Below are positions 50,974 through 60,654 of a stretch of 64,000 bases of DNA, piece after piece. This DNA is from Devosia sp. SD17-2 (lineage in GTDB: Bacteria > Pseudomonadota > Alphaproteobacteria > Rhizobiales > Devosiaceae). The stretch spans positions 3,737,001-3,801,000 of the forward strand of contig NZ_CP104002.1 in assembly GCF_029201565.1 (NCBI RefSeq), written 5' to 3'. Positions within the stretch are counted from its first letter, which is position 1. Each line of letters begins with the position of its first letter. The notes beneath the pieces were generated by a model, which saw nothing but the letters and a program-made list of their open reading frames with translations, did no database searches and had not been told where the DNA came from. Made by a program: the position numbers and the translations under genes.

Positions 50974-51612
50974 ATGACCAAACTGCTCAAGATCGATGTC
51001 TTCACCGATGTGGTGTGCCCCTGGTGCCTCGTGGGCTCCGAACGTCTCGACCAGGCTGTAGCCCGGCTCGGCGACGACGTTGAAGTCGTCATCGAAAACC
51101 ACCCCTTTTATCTCGACCCGACCGTTCCGCCCGAGGGTGTCGACGTCGGGGAGATGCTGCGCACCAAATATGGCCGGGACCCCAAGGAAATGTGGGAGCG
51201 GGTGGAGAGCGAAGCGAAAAAGGCCGGCATTGATCTCGATCTGTCGCAGCAGCCGCGCATGTTCAACACGGCGAAGGCCCACACGATCACGCGGCTGTCA
51301 AAGCCCAATGGCAATCAGCACGAGCTGGCCAATGCCATTGCCGAGGCCTATTTCCTCGAGCACCGCCAGATCAATGACGACAATGTCCTGGCCGATATCG
51401 CCGCCCAGTTCGGCTGGGATCGCGGCGATGCGCTCGACGCCATGAACGATCCGGACCTGCTCAAGGCCACCGAGCAGATCGCCAAGGACGCCGCCCAGCA
51501 GGGCATTCGCGGCGTGCCTTTCTTCGTCTTTGGCGAGAAATATGCGCTATCCGGCGCCCAGCCCGATGAAGTGTTCGATCAGGCGCTGCAAAAAACGCTT
51601 TCTGAACTCTGA
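50974..51612 (+). CDS. DsbA/FrnE family oxidoreductase
   Basis: 212 residues from the ATG at 50974 after AAGGAG. The thioredoxin-fold active site is FTDVVCPWCLVG (CPWC), with a helical insertion and the cis-Pro segment GIRGVPFFVFGEKYALSGAQ. There is no signal peptide, so it acts in the cytoplasm like FrnE, probably on glutathione or protein thiols. Length and motif order fit the family. Confidence 0.92.
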   Translation: MTKLLKIDVFTDVVCPWCLVGSERLDQAVARLGDDVEVVIENHPFYLDPTVPPEGVDVGEMLRTKYGRDPKEMWERVESEAKKAGIDLDLSQQPRMFNTAKAHTITRLSKPNGNQHELANAIAEAYFLEHRQINDDNVLADIAAQFGWDRGDALDAMNDPDLLKATEQIAKDAAQQGIRGVPFFVFGEKYALSGAQPDEVFDQALQKTLSEL

Positions 51613-51661
51613 TTTCCCCCTCTTTGCGATATAGTGCAGCAAATCGCTCCGGGGGTGGGTC

Positions 51662-52471
51662 ATGACACTGCTGCGCCGCGGGCTCTATGCCCTCGTCATT
51701 CTTGTGGCTCTCGCTTACGCGGGGGCCATCGCCTACATGTATTTCAACCAGCGGGCTCTCCAGTACAGTCCCGCGGGCGAGATCATCCCGCTTAGCGCAA
51801 CTACGCTCACGGATGCCGAAGAGGTCAAAATTCCATCCGGCAATGCCAGCGTCACCGCATGGTACAAGGCCCCGCCTCCCGGCCGGCCGGTGATCATTTT
51901 CTACAAGGGCAATACCGGCAGCTTCACCGAGGAACACCAGCGCTACGAGCAGTTCGTCGCCGACGGCTTCGGCTTTGCCGCCTTTGACTATCGCGGCTTT
52001 CCCACCTCGCCGGGGGAAATCTCGCAGGACAACATGCTCGAGGATTCCCTCGCCGTATTCGACTGGGTCGCCGCCAAGGGCGCCCCGATCATGATCTGGG
52101 GCCGCTCGATCGGCACCGGCCCCGCCACCTATGTTGCCGCCAATCGCGATGCCGAGGCCCTGCTGCTCGAAACCCCCTATCTCTCGGCTGTCACGGTCGC
52201 GGCCGATCGCTATCCGATCCTGCCCGTCGGCCTCGTCATGATGGACAAATTCCCCTCCAATGAGTGGATCCGCGATGTGAGCGAGCCGCTCTTGATCGCC
52301 CATGGCACGGCGGACGCCACGATTGGCGTCTCCAATGGCGAGCGTCTCTATGCCCTTGCCCCCAATCCTTCCGAACTCTGGATCGTCCCCGACGCCGATC
52401 ACTCCGACCTTTGGGCCGCCGGGATCTGGGGCCAGGCCAAGCCCTTTTTCGAGAAAGCCCTTATTCCGTGA
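51662..52471 (+). CDS. Alpha/beta hydrolase with N-terminal membrane anchor
   Basis: 269 residues. An N-terminal hydrophobic segment (LYALVILVALAYAGAIAYMYF) followed by FNQRALQYSPAGE is typical of the YfhR/BEM46-like family. The fold is shown by VIIFYKGNTGSF, FAAFDYRGFPTS, and the nucleophile elbow IWGRSIGTGPATYVA (G-R-S-I-G), with a catalytic Asp in HGTADATIGV and His in PDADHSDLW. It is probably bound to the inner membrane facing the periplasm. It overlaps the next MFS gene start (GTGA). Confidence 0.86.
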   Translation: MTLLRRGLYALVILVALAYAGAIAYMYFNQRALQYSPAGEIIPLSATTLTDAEEVKIPSGNASVTAWYKAPPPGRPVIIFYKGNTGSFTEEHQRYEQFVADGFGFAAFDYRGFPTSPGEISQDNMLEDSLAVFDWVAAKGAPIMIWGRSIGTGPATYVAANRDAEALLLETPYLSAVTVAADRYPILPVGLVMMDKFPSNEWIRDVSEPLLIAHGTADATIGVSNGERLYALAPNPSELWIVPDADHSDLWAAGIWGQAKPFFEKALIP

Positions 52472-53679
52472 CCAAGGCTATTCCGGCGGGCATGTCAGCC
52501 CGCCGAACCGCCATTATCGGCGGTCTCATGGTGGCGACTGGCCCGCTCAGTCTCACCCTTTATGCCCCCGCCCTGCCGACCATCGTTGACGATCTCAACA
52601 CCACCGATGCAGCCGGCAAGCTGACGCTGACGGTCTATTTCGCCGCCTTCGCCCTGGGCCAGCTGATCTGCGGTCCGCTCTCCGACCGGTACGGTCGCCG
52701 CAGCGTCGGCATCGCTTTTTTCGCCATTTATGTGCTCGGCAGTCTTGTCGCCGCCTTCGCGCCGAGCCTCGAAGTGCTGTTTCTCGGCCGCTTCATCCAG
52801 GGCTTTGGCGTCTCCGCCGGCGTGGCCCTGTCCCGCGCCATGGTGCGCGACCAGTTCGTGGGCGCCGAGGCGATCCGCATCCTCACCATGGTCAACCTCA
52901 TCCTGACCGTCACCCCCGCCGTCGCGCCGACGCTGGGCAGCGTCATGCTGCTGTTCGGCTCATGGCATTATCTCTTCGTGGTCATGGCCGGGTTCGGCCT
53001 TGCCATCCTCGCCATGCTGGGCACCAGCGCGCGCGAAACCCTGCCGGTCGAGCAGCGCATCCCGTTCAACGCCCGGGTGATCTTTTCCAATTATCGCGCC
53101 CTGATGACCGCGCCGGACTTCGTCTTTCCGGCCCTGCTGCTCTCGCTGGCCTTCAGCGGCTTTCACAGCTTTACGGCGCTCCTGCCCTTCATCCTCATCG
53201 ACGACATGGGGCTCACCCCCTTCCAGTTCGCCATGGCCATGCTGGTACAGACGGCCTCTTTCATCTCCGGCAATCTTATCGCCGGCAGGCTTGCCGCACG
53301 CATGAGCGGGCAGAGGATCATCACGCTCGCCCTGGTGCTCCTGGCCCTTGGCGGGCTCGGCTTTATTGTCCTGCCGCTGCTGTTCCCGCTGTCGGTGATG
53401 GCGCTGATGGTGCCGGTCGGCATCTGGATGGTGGGCCTCGCCTTTATCGGCCCGAGCGCTACGGCCACGGCCATGGCCGGCTTCGGCAGCATGGCGGGCG
53501 CAGCCGGCGCGCTGACCGGATTTTTCCAGGTGGGCGGCGGGTTCGTCGGATCGCTGGCCGCAGGAACATTGTTCCCCGATGCCCGCACGGCATTGATGGT
53601 CATGATGCCGCTCTCGGCCATCATCGCCATCGGCCTGACCTGGTTCGATCGCCACCGGTCCAGACGAACACCTGCATAA
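52468..53679 (+). CDS. Bcr/CflA-type MFS efflux transporter
   Basis: 403 residues from the GTG overlapping the upstream stop (an ATG at 52492 is the alternative). Twelve membrane segments are predicted. The first loop has GPLSDRYGRRSVG, the MFS motif A (G-x-L-S-D-R-x-G-R-R), and motif C-like LAPTLGSVM-type VTPAVAPTLGS. The order LYAPALPTIVDDL at the start is typical of Bcr/CflA multidrug exporters. It is co-transcribed with the hydrolase gene; substrate unknown. Confidence 0.9.
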   Translation: MTKAIPAGMSARRTAIIGGLMVATGPLSLTLYAPALPTIVDDLNTTDAAGKLTLTVYFAAFALGQLICGPLSDRYGRRSVGIAFFAIYVLGSLVAAFAPSLEVLFLGRFIQGFGVSAGVALSRAMVRDQFVGAEAIRILTMVNLILTVTPAVAPTLGSVMLLFGSWHYLFVVMAGFGLAILAMLGTSARETLPVEQRIPFNARVIFSNYRALMTAPDFVFPALLLSLAFSGFHSFTALLPFILIDDMGLTPFQFAMAMLVQTASFISGNLIAGRLAARMSGQRIITLALVLLALGGLGFIVLPLLFPLSVMALMVPVGIWMVGLAFIGPSATATAMAGFGSMAGAAGALTGFFQVGGGFVGSLAAGTLFPDARTALMVMMPLSAIIAIGLTWFDRHRSRRTPA

Positions 53680-53696
53680 GCGGGCCGACACAAACA

Positions 53697-53724
53697 AAAA
53701 CGCCGCCTAAAGGGACGGCGTTAA
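53697..53724 (-). terminator. Intrinsic terminator of rpsU
   Basis: On the minus strand AACGCCG pairs with CGGCGTT around a short loop and TTTTGTTTG follows. It lies just after the rpsU stop. Confidence 0.82.
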
Positions 53725-53745
53725 AACTCTTCAAGCAGTCGAAGC

Positions 53746-53973
53746 CTAGTGGCGCGCCGGCGGCGCAGCGATCAGGCCTTCCCGCTGTGCGCGCTTGCGA
53801 GCCAGCTTGCGGGCGCGACGAACGGCCTCTGCTTTCTGGCGGGCTTTCTTCTCGGAGGGCTTCTCGTAGTAGTTCCGAAGCTTCATCTCGCGGAAGACGC
53901 CTTCACGCTGCAGCTTCTTCTTGAGGGCGCGCAGCGCCTGATCAACATTGTTATCGCGAACGACTACTTGCAA
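53746..53973 (-). CDS. rpsU: 30S ribosomal protein S21
   Basis: 75 residues starting at TTG 53973, 8 bases after AAGGGG; a longer frame upstream is rejected because family members begin [50 protein letters not shown] is the conserved core and basic tail. S21 sits by the platform of the 30S subunit and aids initiation. An IS5-family element ends about 160 bases upstream of the start. Confidence 0.95.
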   Translation of the reverse strand: MQVVVRDNNVDQALRALKKKLQREGVFREMKLRNYYEKPSEKKARQKAEAVRRARKLARKRAQREGLIAAPPARH

Positions 53974-54133
53974 AGGTAACTGCCCCTTCAAAGCACATGC
54001 AAATCAATTGAATGGAAGCACAGAAGTCGCAGAGACGTCTGCGCCGACCAGCACCGCCGGTCATCGTGGCGGGGTCTATAGCGAAGTCGGCGACATTTGT
54101 CCACTAAAAGACTCACCGAAATGGGCGTCAAGC

Positions 54134-54984
54134 GGGTTTCCAGGACGCCTCACCAGTCTAGGTGACCGACTCATAACTTCGCAACCAGATACGGATTGAA
54201 GCGAGTTGGACTGATGCCAGGAAATTGTCGTCTCGCTTGTCGTATCGGGTTGCGATTGCCCTGAAGTGTTTGAGTTTGTTGAAGTAACGTTCGACAGCGT
54301 TGCGCTGGCGATAGACCCAGTGGCTGAATGGGAAGGTTTGCACGCGGTTGGGCATGGCGCGGATATTGGCCCATGCACCGCGCTCGGCCATGGTGCTGCG
54401 CAGGGCATCACTGTCGTAGGCTCGGTCTGCGAGCAGGATATTTCCAGCGGACAGGGTGGCAAACATGTCCGCTGCTGATCGCCCATCATGGGCCTGGCCT
54501 TCGGTCAGTTTGAGCTGGATCGGCCGCCCCTGGGCATCGACCAGCGCATGGATCTTGGTGGTCAGGCCGCCGCGCGAACGACCCATGCAACGGGATCGCT
54601 CGTCTTTTTTTGACCGTTGGCGGCGTGCTGGTGAACCCGGATCGAGGACGAGTCGATCATCTGCACGTCGCCATTGTAAGCGGCTGATACAGCGTCAAGA
54701 ATGCGCGCCCAGTGGCCGGCCCTGCGCCACCGGTTGAAGCGGTTCACGCAGGTCGTGTGCGGGCCATACCGCGTCGGGATGTCGGCCCAGGGCGCGCCCG
54801 TGCGAAGCCGCCAGAAGATGCCGTTCAGAACACGCCGGTCATCGGCGCGCGGAACGCCGCGCACCTTCGTCGGAAGCAGCGGCTGGATCACAGACCACTC
54901 AAAATCCGTAAGATCAAAACGCGCCATCATCACCTCCTGTCCACCAAAGGGAAGGAATCACAACAGCAGCACTTTGGGAATCCC
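54134..54984 (-). mobile_element. IS5-family insertion sequence (IS427-like group)
   Basis: About 850 bp with a transposase in two frames on the minus strand. The presumed ends are CGGGTTTCC at 54133-54141 and GGAATCCCG at 54977-54985, which match as inverted repeats at 7-8 of 9 positions; no clear target duplication was found, so the limits are approximate. It lies between rpsU and an alpha/beta hydrolase gene. Confidence 0.75.
54158..54933 (-). CDS. IS5-family transposase, two overlapping frames
   Basis: Frame A (54933 to 54562, 123 residues) has FDLTDFEWSVIQPLLPTKVRG and RVLNGIFWRLRTGAPWADIPTRYG, and a first Asp in QMIDSSSIRVHQHAA. Frame B (54586 to 54158) continues with GRSRGGLTTKIHALVDAQGRP, Asp in LLADRAYDSDAL and Glu in RNAVERYFNKLKHFRAI. 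The overlap contains A7G on the minus strand, a slippery site for a -1 shift. Such a programmed frameshift is normal for this group and fuses the frames into the full DDE enzyme. Confidence 0.86.
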
Positions 54985-55039
54985 GTTAATGGGTATGTGA
55001 CCTAGTCTGTTGCCCGTCCAGAACAGGGAGAATGACCCC

Positions 55040-55732
55040 ATGATCACGCCCCTCGTGTTGCTTCCCGGCCTCCTCTGCGATGCTCGCCTGTGGCGGGACG
55101 TGGTCTTGCCCCTGCGTGACGCCATCTCCCCGATGGTGGCTGACCTGACCCTTGATGATGATATCGCCGACATGGCCGCGCGCACTCTGGCTGCCGCGCC
55201 ACCGCGCTTTGCCCTCGCCGGTCTCTCGATGGGCGGATATGTGGCGTTTGAAATCCTGCGCCAGGCGCCCGAGCGTGTCACCCATCTGGCGCTGTTCGAT
55301 ACGTCGGCGCGGCCGGACACGCCGGAGCGCAAGGCGGCCAGAAGCGCCGGTATCGCCAATGTCCAGACGGGCAAATTCATCGGCGTCTCGCGCGGGCTGC
55401 TGCCAAGCCTCCTCACCCCGCAGAACCTGGGCACCCCACTCGCCGAAGAGGTTCAGGCCATGGCCGAGCGGCTCGGCAGGGATGTTTATATCCGCCAGCA
55501 GACCGCCATCATGAACCGCGCGGACTCCCGCCCCGATCTCGGAGGCATCACAATACCGGCGCTGGTCGGGGTCGGCGCGCTCGACAAACTCACCCCGCCC
55601 GAGCTGGCGGCGGAAATGGCCGAGGCCATCCCCGGAGCCAATCTCACCCATTTCCCCGACAGCGGACATCTGCCGCCGATGGAAAATCCGGAACCGGTGG
55701 CGGCAGCGCTCAGAACGCTGCTCGCCCGCTAA
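55040..55732 (+). CDS. Alpha/beta hydrolase
   Basis: 230 residues from the ATG at 55040, after GGGAG. VLLPGLLCDARLW is the oxyanion-hole strand, LAGLSMGGYVAFEIL holds the nucleophile elbow (G-L-S-M-G-G), and VGALDKLTPPELA and FPDSGHLPPMENPEPV give the acid and His. This is the MhpC-like esterase group. Its substrate cannot be inferred. It is convergent with purK by 4 bases. Confidence 0.88.
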   Translation: MITPLVLLPGLLCDARLWRDVVLPLRDAISPMVADLTLDDDIADMAARTLAAAPPRFALAGLSMGGYVAFEILRQAPERVTHLALFDTSARPDTPERKAARSAGIANVQTGKFIGVSRGLLPSLLTPQNLGTPLAEEVQAMAERLGRDVYIRQQTAIMNRADSRPDLGGITIPALVGVGALDKLTPPELAAEMAEAIPGANLTHFPDSGHLPPMENPEPVAAALRTLLAR

Positions 55733-56823
55733 AGCAGTTCAGGGCGGATGATGCGGTTGATATGGCCCATCTTCCGCCCCGGACGCGCCTCGGCCTTGCC
55801 GTAGAGATGGGGCTGGGTCTGGCCGTCGAGGCCATTGGGGATCATGTCGACCTCATCGCCGATAAGGTTCTGCATCACCACATCGGCATAGCGGGTAGGA
55901 TCGCCGAGTGGCCAGCCGGCGACGGCGCGCATATGCTGCTCGAACTGGTCGGTGAGGCACACCGCCTCGGTCCAGTGACCGGAATTGTGCACGCGCGGGG
56001 CAATCTCATTGACCATCAGCGTCGGGCGCTCGCCGCCGATGACGAAGAATTCCACCCCGAGTACGCCGACATAATCGAGCGCCACGACAATCACCTTGGC
56101 CAGCATGGCGGCATGCTTGGCCACGCCCGGCGCGATAACCGCCGGAACGGTGCTGGTGTGCAAAATATGGTGCCGATGAACGTTTTCCGCCGGATCAAAG
56201 GCGCGAACCGTGCCATCGGCGCCACGCGCCACCACCACGGAAATTTCCTTTTCGAAGTCGACGAAGCCTTCGAGCACCAGCGGATGCGGCGCCAGTTCGG
56301 CAAAGGCAGCTTCGGCGTCTTCGGGCGCACGCAGAACGCGCTGGCCCTTGCCGTCATAACCGAGGCGCGTGGTTTTCAGCACGGCGGGCAGGCCGAGTTC
56401 GCCGATGGCGGCCTTGAGCTCATCGAGCGAATGGACAGCGCGATAGGGCGCGACCGGGACATTCTTGGAGGCGAGAAAGCTCTTTTCGGCCAGCCGATCC
56501 TGCGAGATGGCCAGCGCATTGGCGCCGGGCCGCAGGGGCTTCAGGCCGGCCAGGATCTCTGCCGTGGCCGCCGGGACATTTTCGAATTCATAGGTGATGA
56601 CATCGACGCTCTCGGCAAAGGCGCGCAGGGCGGCTTCGTCGTCATAGGCGGCGACGGTCTTGAGCGGGGTCACATCGAAGGCCGGGCTATTGGGATCCGG
56701 GCAATAGATGTGGCTCTTGAGCCCCAGTTTTGCCCCGGCCAGGGCCAGCATGCGCCCAAGCTGCCCCCCGCCCAGAATGCCAATGGTGGAACCGGGAGGA
56801 AGCGGAGCGAGGGACTGGGACAA
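55729..56823 (-). CDS. purK: N5-carboxyaminoimidazole ribonucleotide synthase (PurK)
   Basis: 364 residues from the TTG at 56823, 4 bases after the purE stop. IGILGGGQLGRMLALAGAKLG opens the ATP-grasp fold, and LKTTRLGYDGKGQRVL, EGFVDFEKEISVVVAR and VEFFVIGGERPTLMVNEIAPRVHNSGHWT are ATP and substrate sites. It makes N5-CAIR from AIR, bicarbonate and ATP in purine synthesis. The longer upstream frame overlaps purE and is not used. Confidence 0.95.
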   Translation of the reverse strand: MSQSLAPLPPGSTIGILGGGQLGRMLALAGAKLGLKSHIYCPDPNSPAFDVTPLKTVAAYDDEAALRAFAESVDVITYEFENVPAATAEILAGLKPLRPGANALAISQDRLAEKSFLASKNVPVAPYRAVHSLDELKAAIGELGLPAVLKTTRLGYDGKGQRVLRAPEDAEAAFAELAPHPLVLEGFVDFEKEISVVVARGADGTVRAFDPAENVHRHHILHTSTVPAVIAPGVAKHAAMLAKVIVVALDYVGVLGVEFFVIGGERPTLMVNEIAPRVHNSGHWTEAVCLTDQFEQHMRAVAGWPLGDPTRYADVVMQNLIGDEVDMIPNGLDGQTQPHLYGKAEARPGRKMGHINRIIRPELL

Positions 56824-56827
56824 GGGA

Positions 56828-57319
56828 CTACTCGAGATCGGTTGGAAACTGCGGGACGGCCTGGGTCTGGCGGGCGCGGAAGGCGTCGAGCCGGTCGGCC
56901 AGATCGTCGTCATTGAGAGCGAGGACGGCGGCCGCGAGCAGCGCCGCATTGATCGCGCCGGGTTCGCCGATGGCCAGCGTGCCCACCGGAATGCCGCCGG
57001 GCATCTGCACGATGGAATGGAGGCTGTCCACCCCATTGAGCGCCTTGGAGCGCACCGGCACGCCGAACACCGGCAGCGGCGTCAGCGCGGCGATCATGCC
57101 CGGCAGATGGGCAGCCCCGCCGGCCCCGGCGATGATGATCTTGAACCCTTCTTCGCGGGCCGTGGTGGCAAAATCCACCATGCGCTCGGGCGTGCGATGC
57201 GCCGAAACGATGCGCGCCTCATATTCGACTTCGAGGGTTTCGAGGGTTTCAGCAGCCAGTTTCATTGTGGGCCAGTCCGACTGACTGCCCATGACGATGG
57301 CGACCTGTGGCTTGAGCAT
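56828..57319 (-). CDS. purE: N5-CAIR mutase (PurE)
   Basis: 163 residues from the ATG at 57319. [24 protein letters not shown] is the class I PurE signature, followed by [12 protein letters not shown] and [19 protein letters not shown]. It rearranges N5-CAIR to CAIR, the step after PurK, and directly precedes purK on the same strand with 4 bases between, so they are one operon. Confidence 0.96.
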   Translation of the reverse strand: MLKPQVAIVMGSQSDWPTMKLAAETLETLEVEYEARIVSAHRTPERMVDFATTAREEGFKIIIAGAGGAAHLPGMIAALTPLPVFGVPVRSKALNGVDSLHSIVQMPGGIPVGTLAIGEPGAINAALLAAAVLALNDDDLADRLDAFRARQTQAVPQFPTDLE

Positions 57320-57396
57320 GGCGGTTTCTCCCCTGCCGCTCCGCAAAGCGCGCATCTAGCCCAGAATCAGCGACAACTCAAGGCGCTACGACCAGT

Positions 57397-57612
57397 TCAG
57401 GCGATGATGTCGGGCAGGAGAATATTCTCCAGCTGCACGATCCGGTCCTTGAGGGCGAGTTTGCGCTTCTTGAGACGCTGCACCAGCATGCGATCGGCAA
57501 AAGCCGAGTGGGTCAGCGTGGCGATGGCCGCGTCAAGATCGGCATGCTCCTGCCGCTTCGTAGCCAATTCAAGCCCGTATTGGGCTTCCTGTTCCTTGGA
57601 AAGCGAGAGCAT
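57397..57612 (-). CDS. YdcH family (DUF465) protein, minus strand
   Basis: 71 residues. KRQEHADLDAAIATLTHSAFADRMLVQRLKKRKLALKDRIVQLE matches DUF465, whose core is a helix pair with H-x-x-L-[DE] and L-K-K-[RK]-K-L-x-L-K-D-x-I. No function is known. A second DUF465 gene lies head to head about 150 bases away on the plus strand. Confidence 0.86.
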   Translation of the reverse strand: MLSLSKEQEAQYGLELATKRQEHADLDAAIATLTHSAFADRMLVQRLKKRKLALKDRIVQLENILLPDIIA

Positions 57613-57764
57613 CTGAATCCGGTATTTCGAGCGCCAGACATACCCTTGGTTAACTGATCACGGAAGGTTTTGCATCTGATTTCGCGGAGGGGTCCGTGAG
57701 CCATCGACAAAGCATGAATTATTTGTGACGATCCCCCTGTCCAAGACGCTGAAAGGAGTTGTTT

Positions 57765-57941
57765 ATGACGACTGAAGGCCACATCGCGGCGCTGGAACGG
57801 CGCCATCAGGAACTGGACCGGCAGATTCAGGCAGAAATGCAGAACCGCCAATATGACGACCTGATGGTCAACACACTCAAACGAAAGAAATTGGAAGTTA
57901 AGGATCAACTCAGCCGCATGCAGAGCGCTGAGACGCATTAG
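57765..57941 (+). CDS. YdcH family (DUF465) protein, plus strand
   Basis: 58 residues from the ATG at 57765, after AAAGGAG. HIAALERRHQELDRQIQAEM and MVNTLKRKKLEVKDQLSRM give the DUF465 pattern. It is similar in layout to the divergent copy but not identical. The 152-base gap between the two probably holds both promoters; nothing else is visible. Confidence 0.86.
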   Translation: MTTEGHIAALERRHQELDRQIQAEMQNRQYDDLMVNTLKRKKLEVKDQLSRMQSAETH

Positions 57942-58123
57942 TCCAAACGATCTTGTTTTAATCGATTAGGATCTGGGGTCGCGGTTTGCCGGGGCCCTTT
58001 TTGTTTGCCCAATACTCGCCGCCGTTAAAAATTCATTAGGCTTAACATCCTCTTAAGAACACCGCGCCACTCTCTTCCCAAAACGGCACAAGCCGATTCG
58101 TGCCCCCGAGACCTGGAGTTTGG

Positions 58124-59608
<1,485 letters not shown>

Positions 59609-59661
59609 GGCGAAAAACGACCGACCCGGTGCAGCTTTGCCACAGGGGTCTGCCAAAAAGC

Positions 59662-59687
59662 CGGCGCCGCTCCACAAAGCGGCGCCG
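59662..59687 (+). terminator. Strong hairpin after the sigma-54 regulator
   Basis: CGGCGCCGCT is exactly complemented by AGCGGCGCCG with a 6-base loop. It lacks a long T-run (TTAACCTTG follows), so it may be a weak terminator or leader structure of the next gene. Confidence 0.5.
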
Positions 59688-59773
59688 TTAACCTTGTTGC
59701 TTACCGCATCGTTAAGAGATTGCGTCGTTTTTTACACGCAATCTTAAACCTTCGGTCCGTCGACGAGGTCACC

Positions 59774-60454
59774 ATGAAACGTTCCGCCATCGCGCTGTCT
59801 GCAATTCTGGCGCTGTCCGCCTCCGCTCATGCGGCGGATCTGGGCTGGTCGAGCGCACCCGCCGCCTCCCCTATTTATTCGGCCACGCCCGCTTCGGGCT
59901 GGGGTGGCTTCTACGCCGGTATCAACGGCGGCTACACCTGGGGCACGACCAGCACCAACCCCGCCATCATGGGCGCGGTCGACAATAATTCGAGCGGTTG
60001 GACCCTGGGCGGTCAGCTCGGCTACAATTACGACATGGGTGGCTTCGTGATCGGCGGTGAAGCCGATCTGCAGTGGGCCAATATCGCCTATGGCGCGCCC
60101 GCCGGCGTGTTCGGCGACTTCAAGGCCTCTACCGATGTCTTCGGTACGGCCCGTATCCGCGCTGGTGCCGCCTTCGGCCAGGTCATGCCCTACGCCACGC
60201 TCGGCGCCGCCTTCGGTCGCGGCACTGCCACCCTCACCAACAACCAGAACGTCGTGACCTCCCAGTCGGCCAACCACATCGGCTGGACCGCTGGTGTCGG
60301 TCTCGAAGCCCAGGCCACGCCGAACCTCTCGTTCAAGGCCGAATATCTCTACGTCGACCTCGGCAAGCAGTCCTACAACGGCCTGCCCGTCGGCAATGTC
60401 GAAGTGACCCAGCGCTTCAGCGTCATCCGCGCCGGCGTCAACTACAAGTTCTAA
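59774..60454 (+). CDS. Outer-membrane beta-barrel protein (Omp25/31 type)
   Basis: 226 residues from the ATG at 59774. A signal peptide ends at AHAADLGW. The mature protein has eight amphipathic strands: WGGFYAGINGGYTWG at the start, GGFVIGGEADLQWANI, GTARIRAGAAF, and it ends with VIRAGVNYKF, the C-terminal Phe recognised by BAM. This is the small porin-like barrel common in Hyphomicrobiales. A strong terminator follows. Confidence 0.92.
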   Translation: MKRSAIALSAILALSASAHAADLGWSSAPAASPIYSATPASGWGGFYAGINGGYTWGTTSTNPAIMGAVDNNSSGWTLGGQLGYNYDMGGFVIGGEADLQWANIAYGAPAGVFGDFKASTDVFGTARIRAGAAFGQVMPYATLGAAFGRGTATLTNNQNVVTSQSANHIGWTAGVGLEAQATPNLSFKAEYLYVDLGKQSYNGLPVGNVEVTQRFSVIRAGVNYKF

Positions 60455-60520
60455 TCCGCTTCCAAAGCGGTCCCATGCAGCCAAGGCCGGTGGCTTGATA
60501 TCCACTGCGCCTCAAATTCA

Positions 60521-60560
60521 GGGGCCCGGGGTTCTCACTGAGAACTCCGGGCCCCATTTG
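60521..60560 (+). terminator. Intrinsic terminator after the barrel gene
   Basis: GGGGCCCGGGGTTCTCA pairs with TGAGAACTCCGGGCCCC (one mismatch) and ATTTGTTT follows. The rest of the gap to the next gene shows no feature. Confidence 0.82.
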
Positions 60561-60654
60561 TTTGGTGTCGCCAGACCAGACGCCTCATACCCCAAAAAAG
60601 CTGGGGCCGCCCCGTTTCAGGCGCGGTCCCATTCTTTATGGTCTTGAGGCCGGA

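Noticed and set aside
54158..54933. Broken IS5 transposase
   Set aside because: The two frames overlap at an A7G slippery run, as expected for programmed frameshifting in this group.
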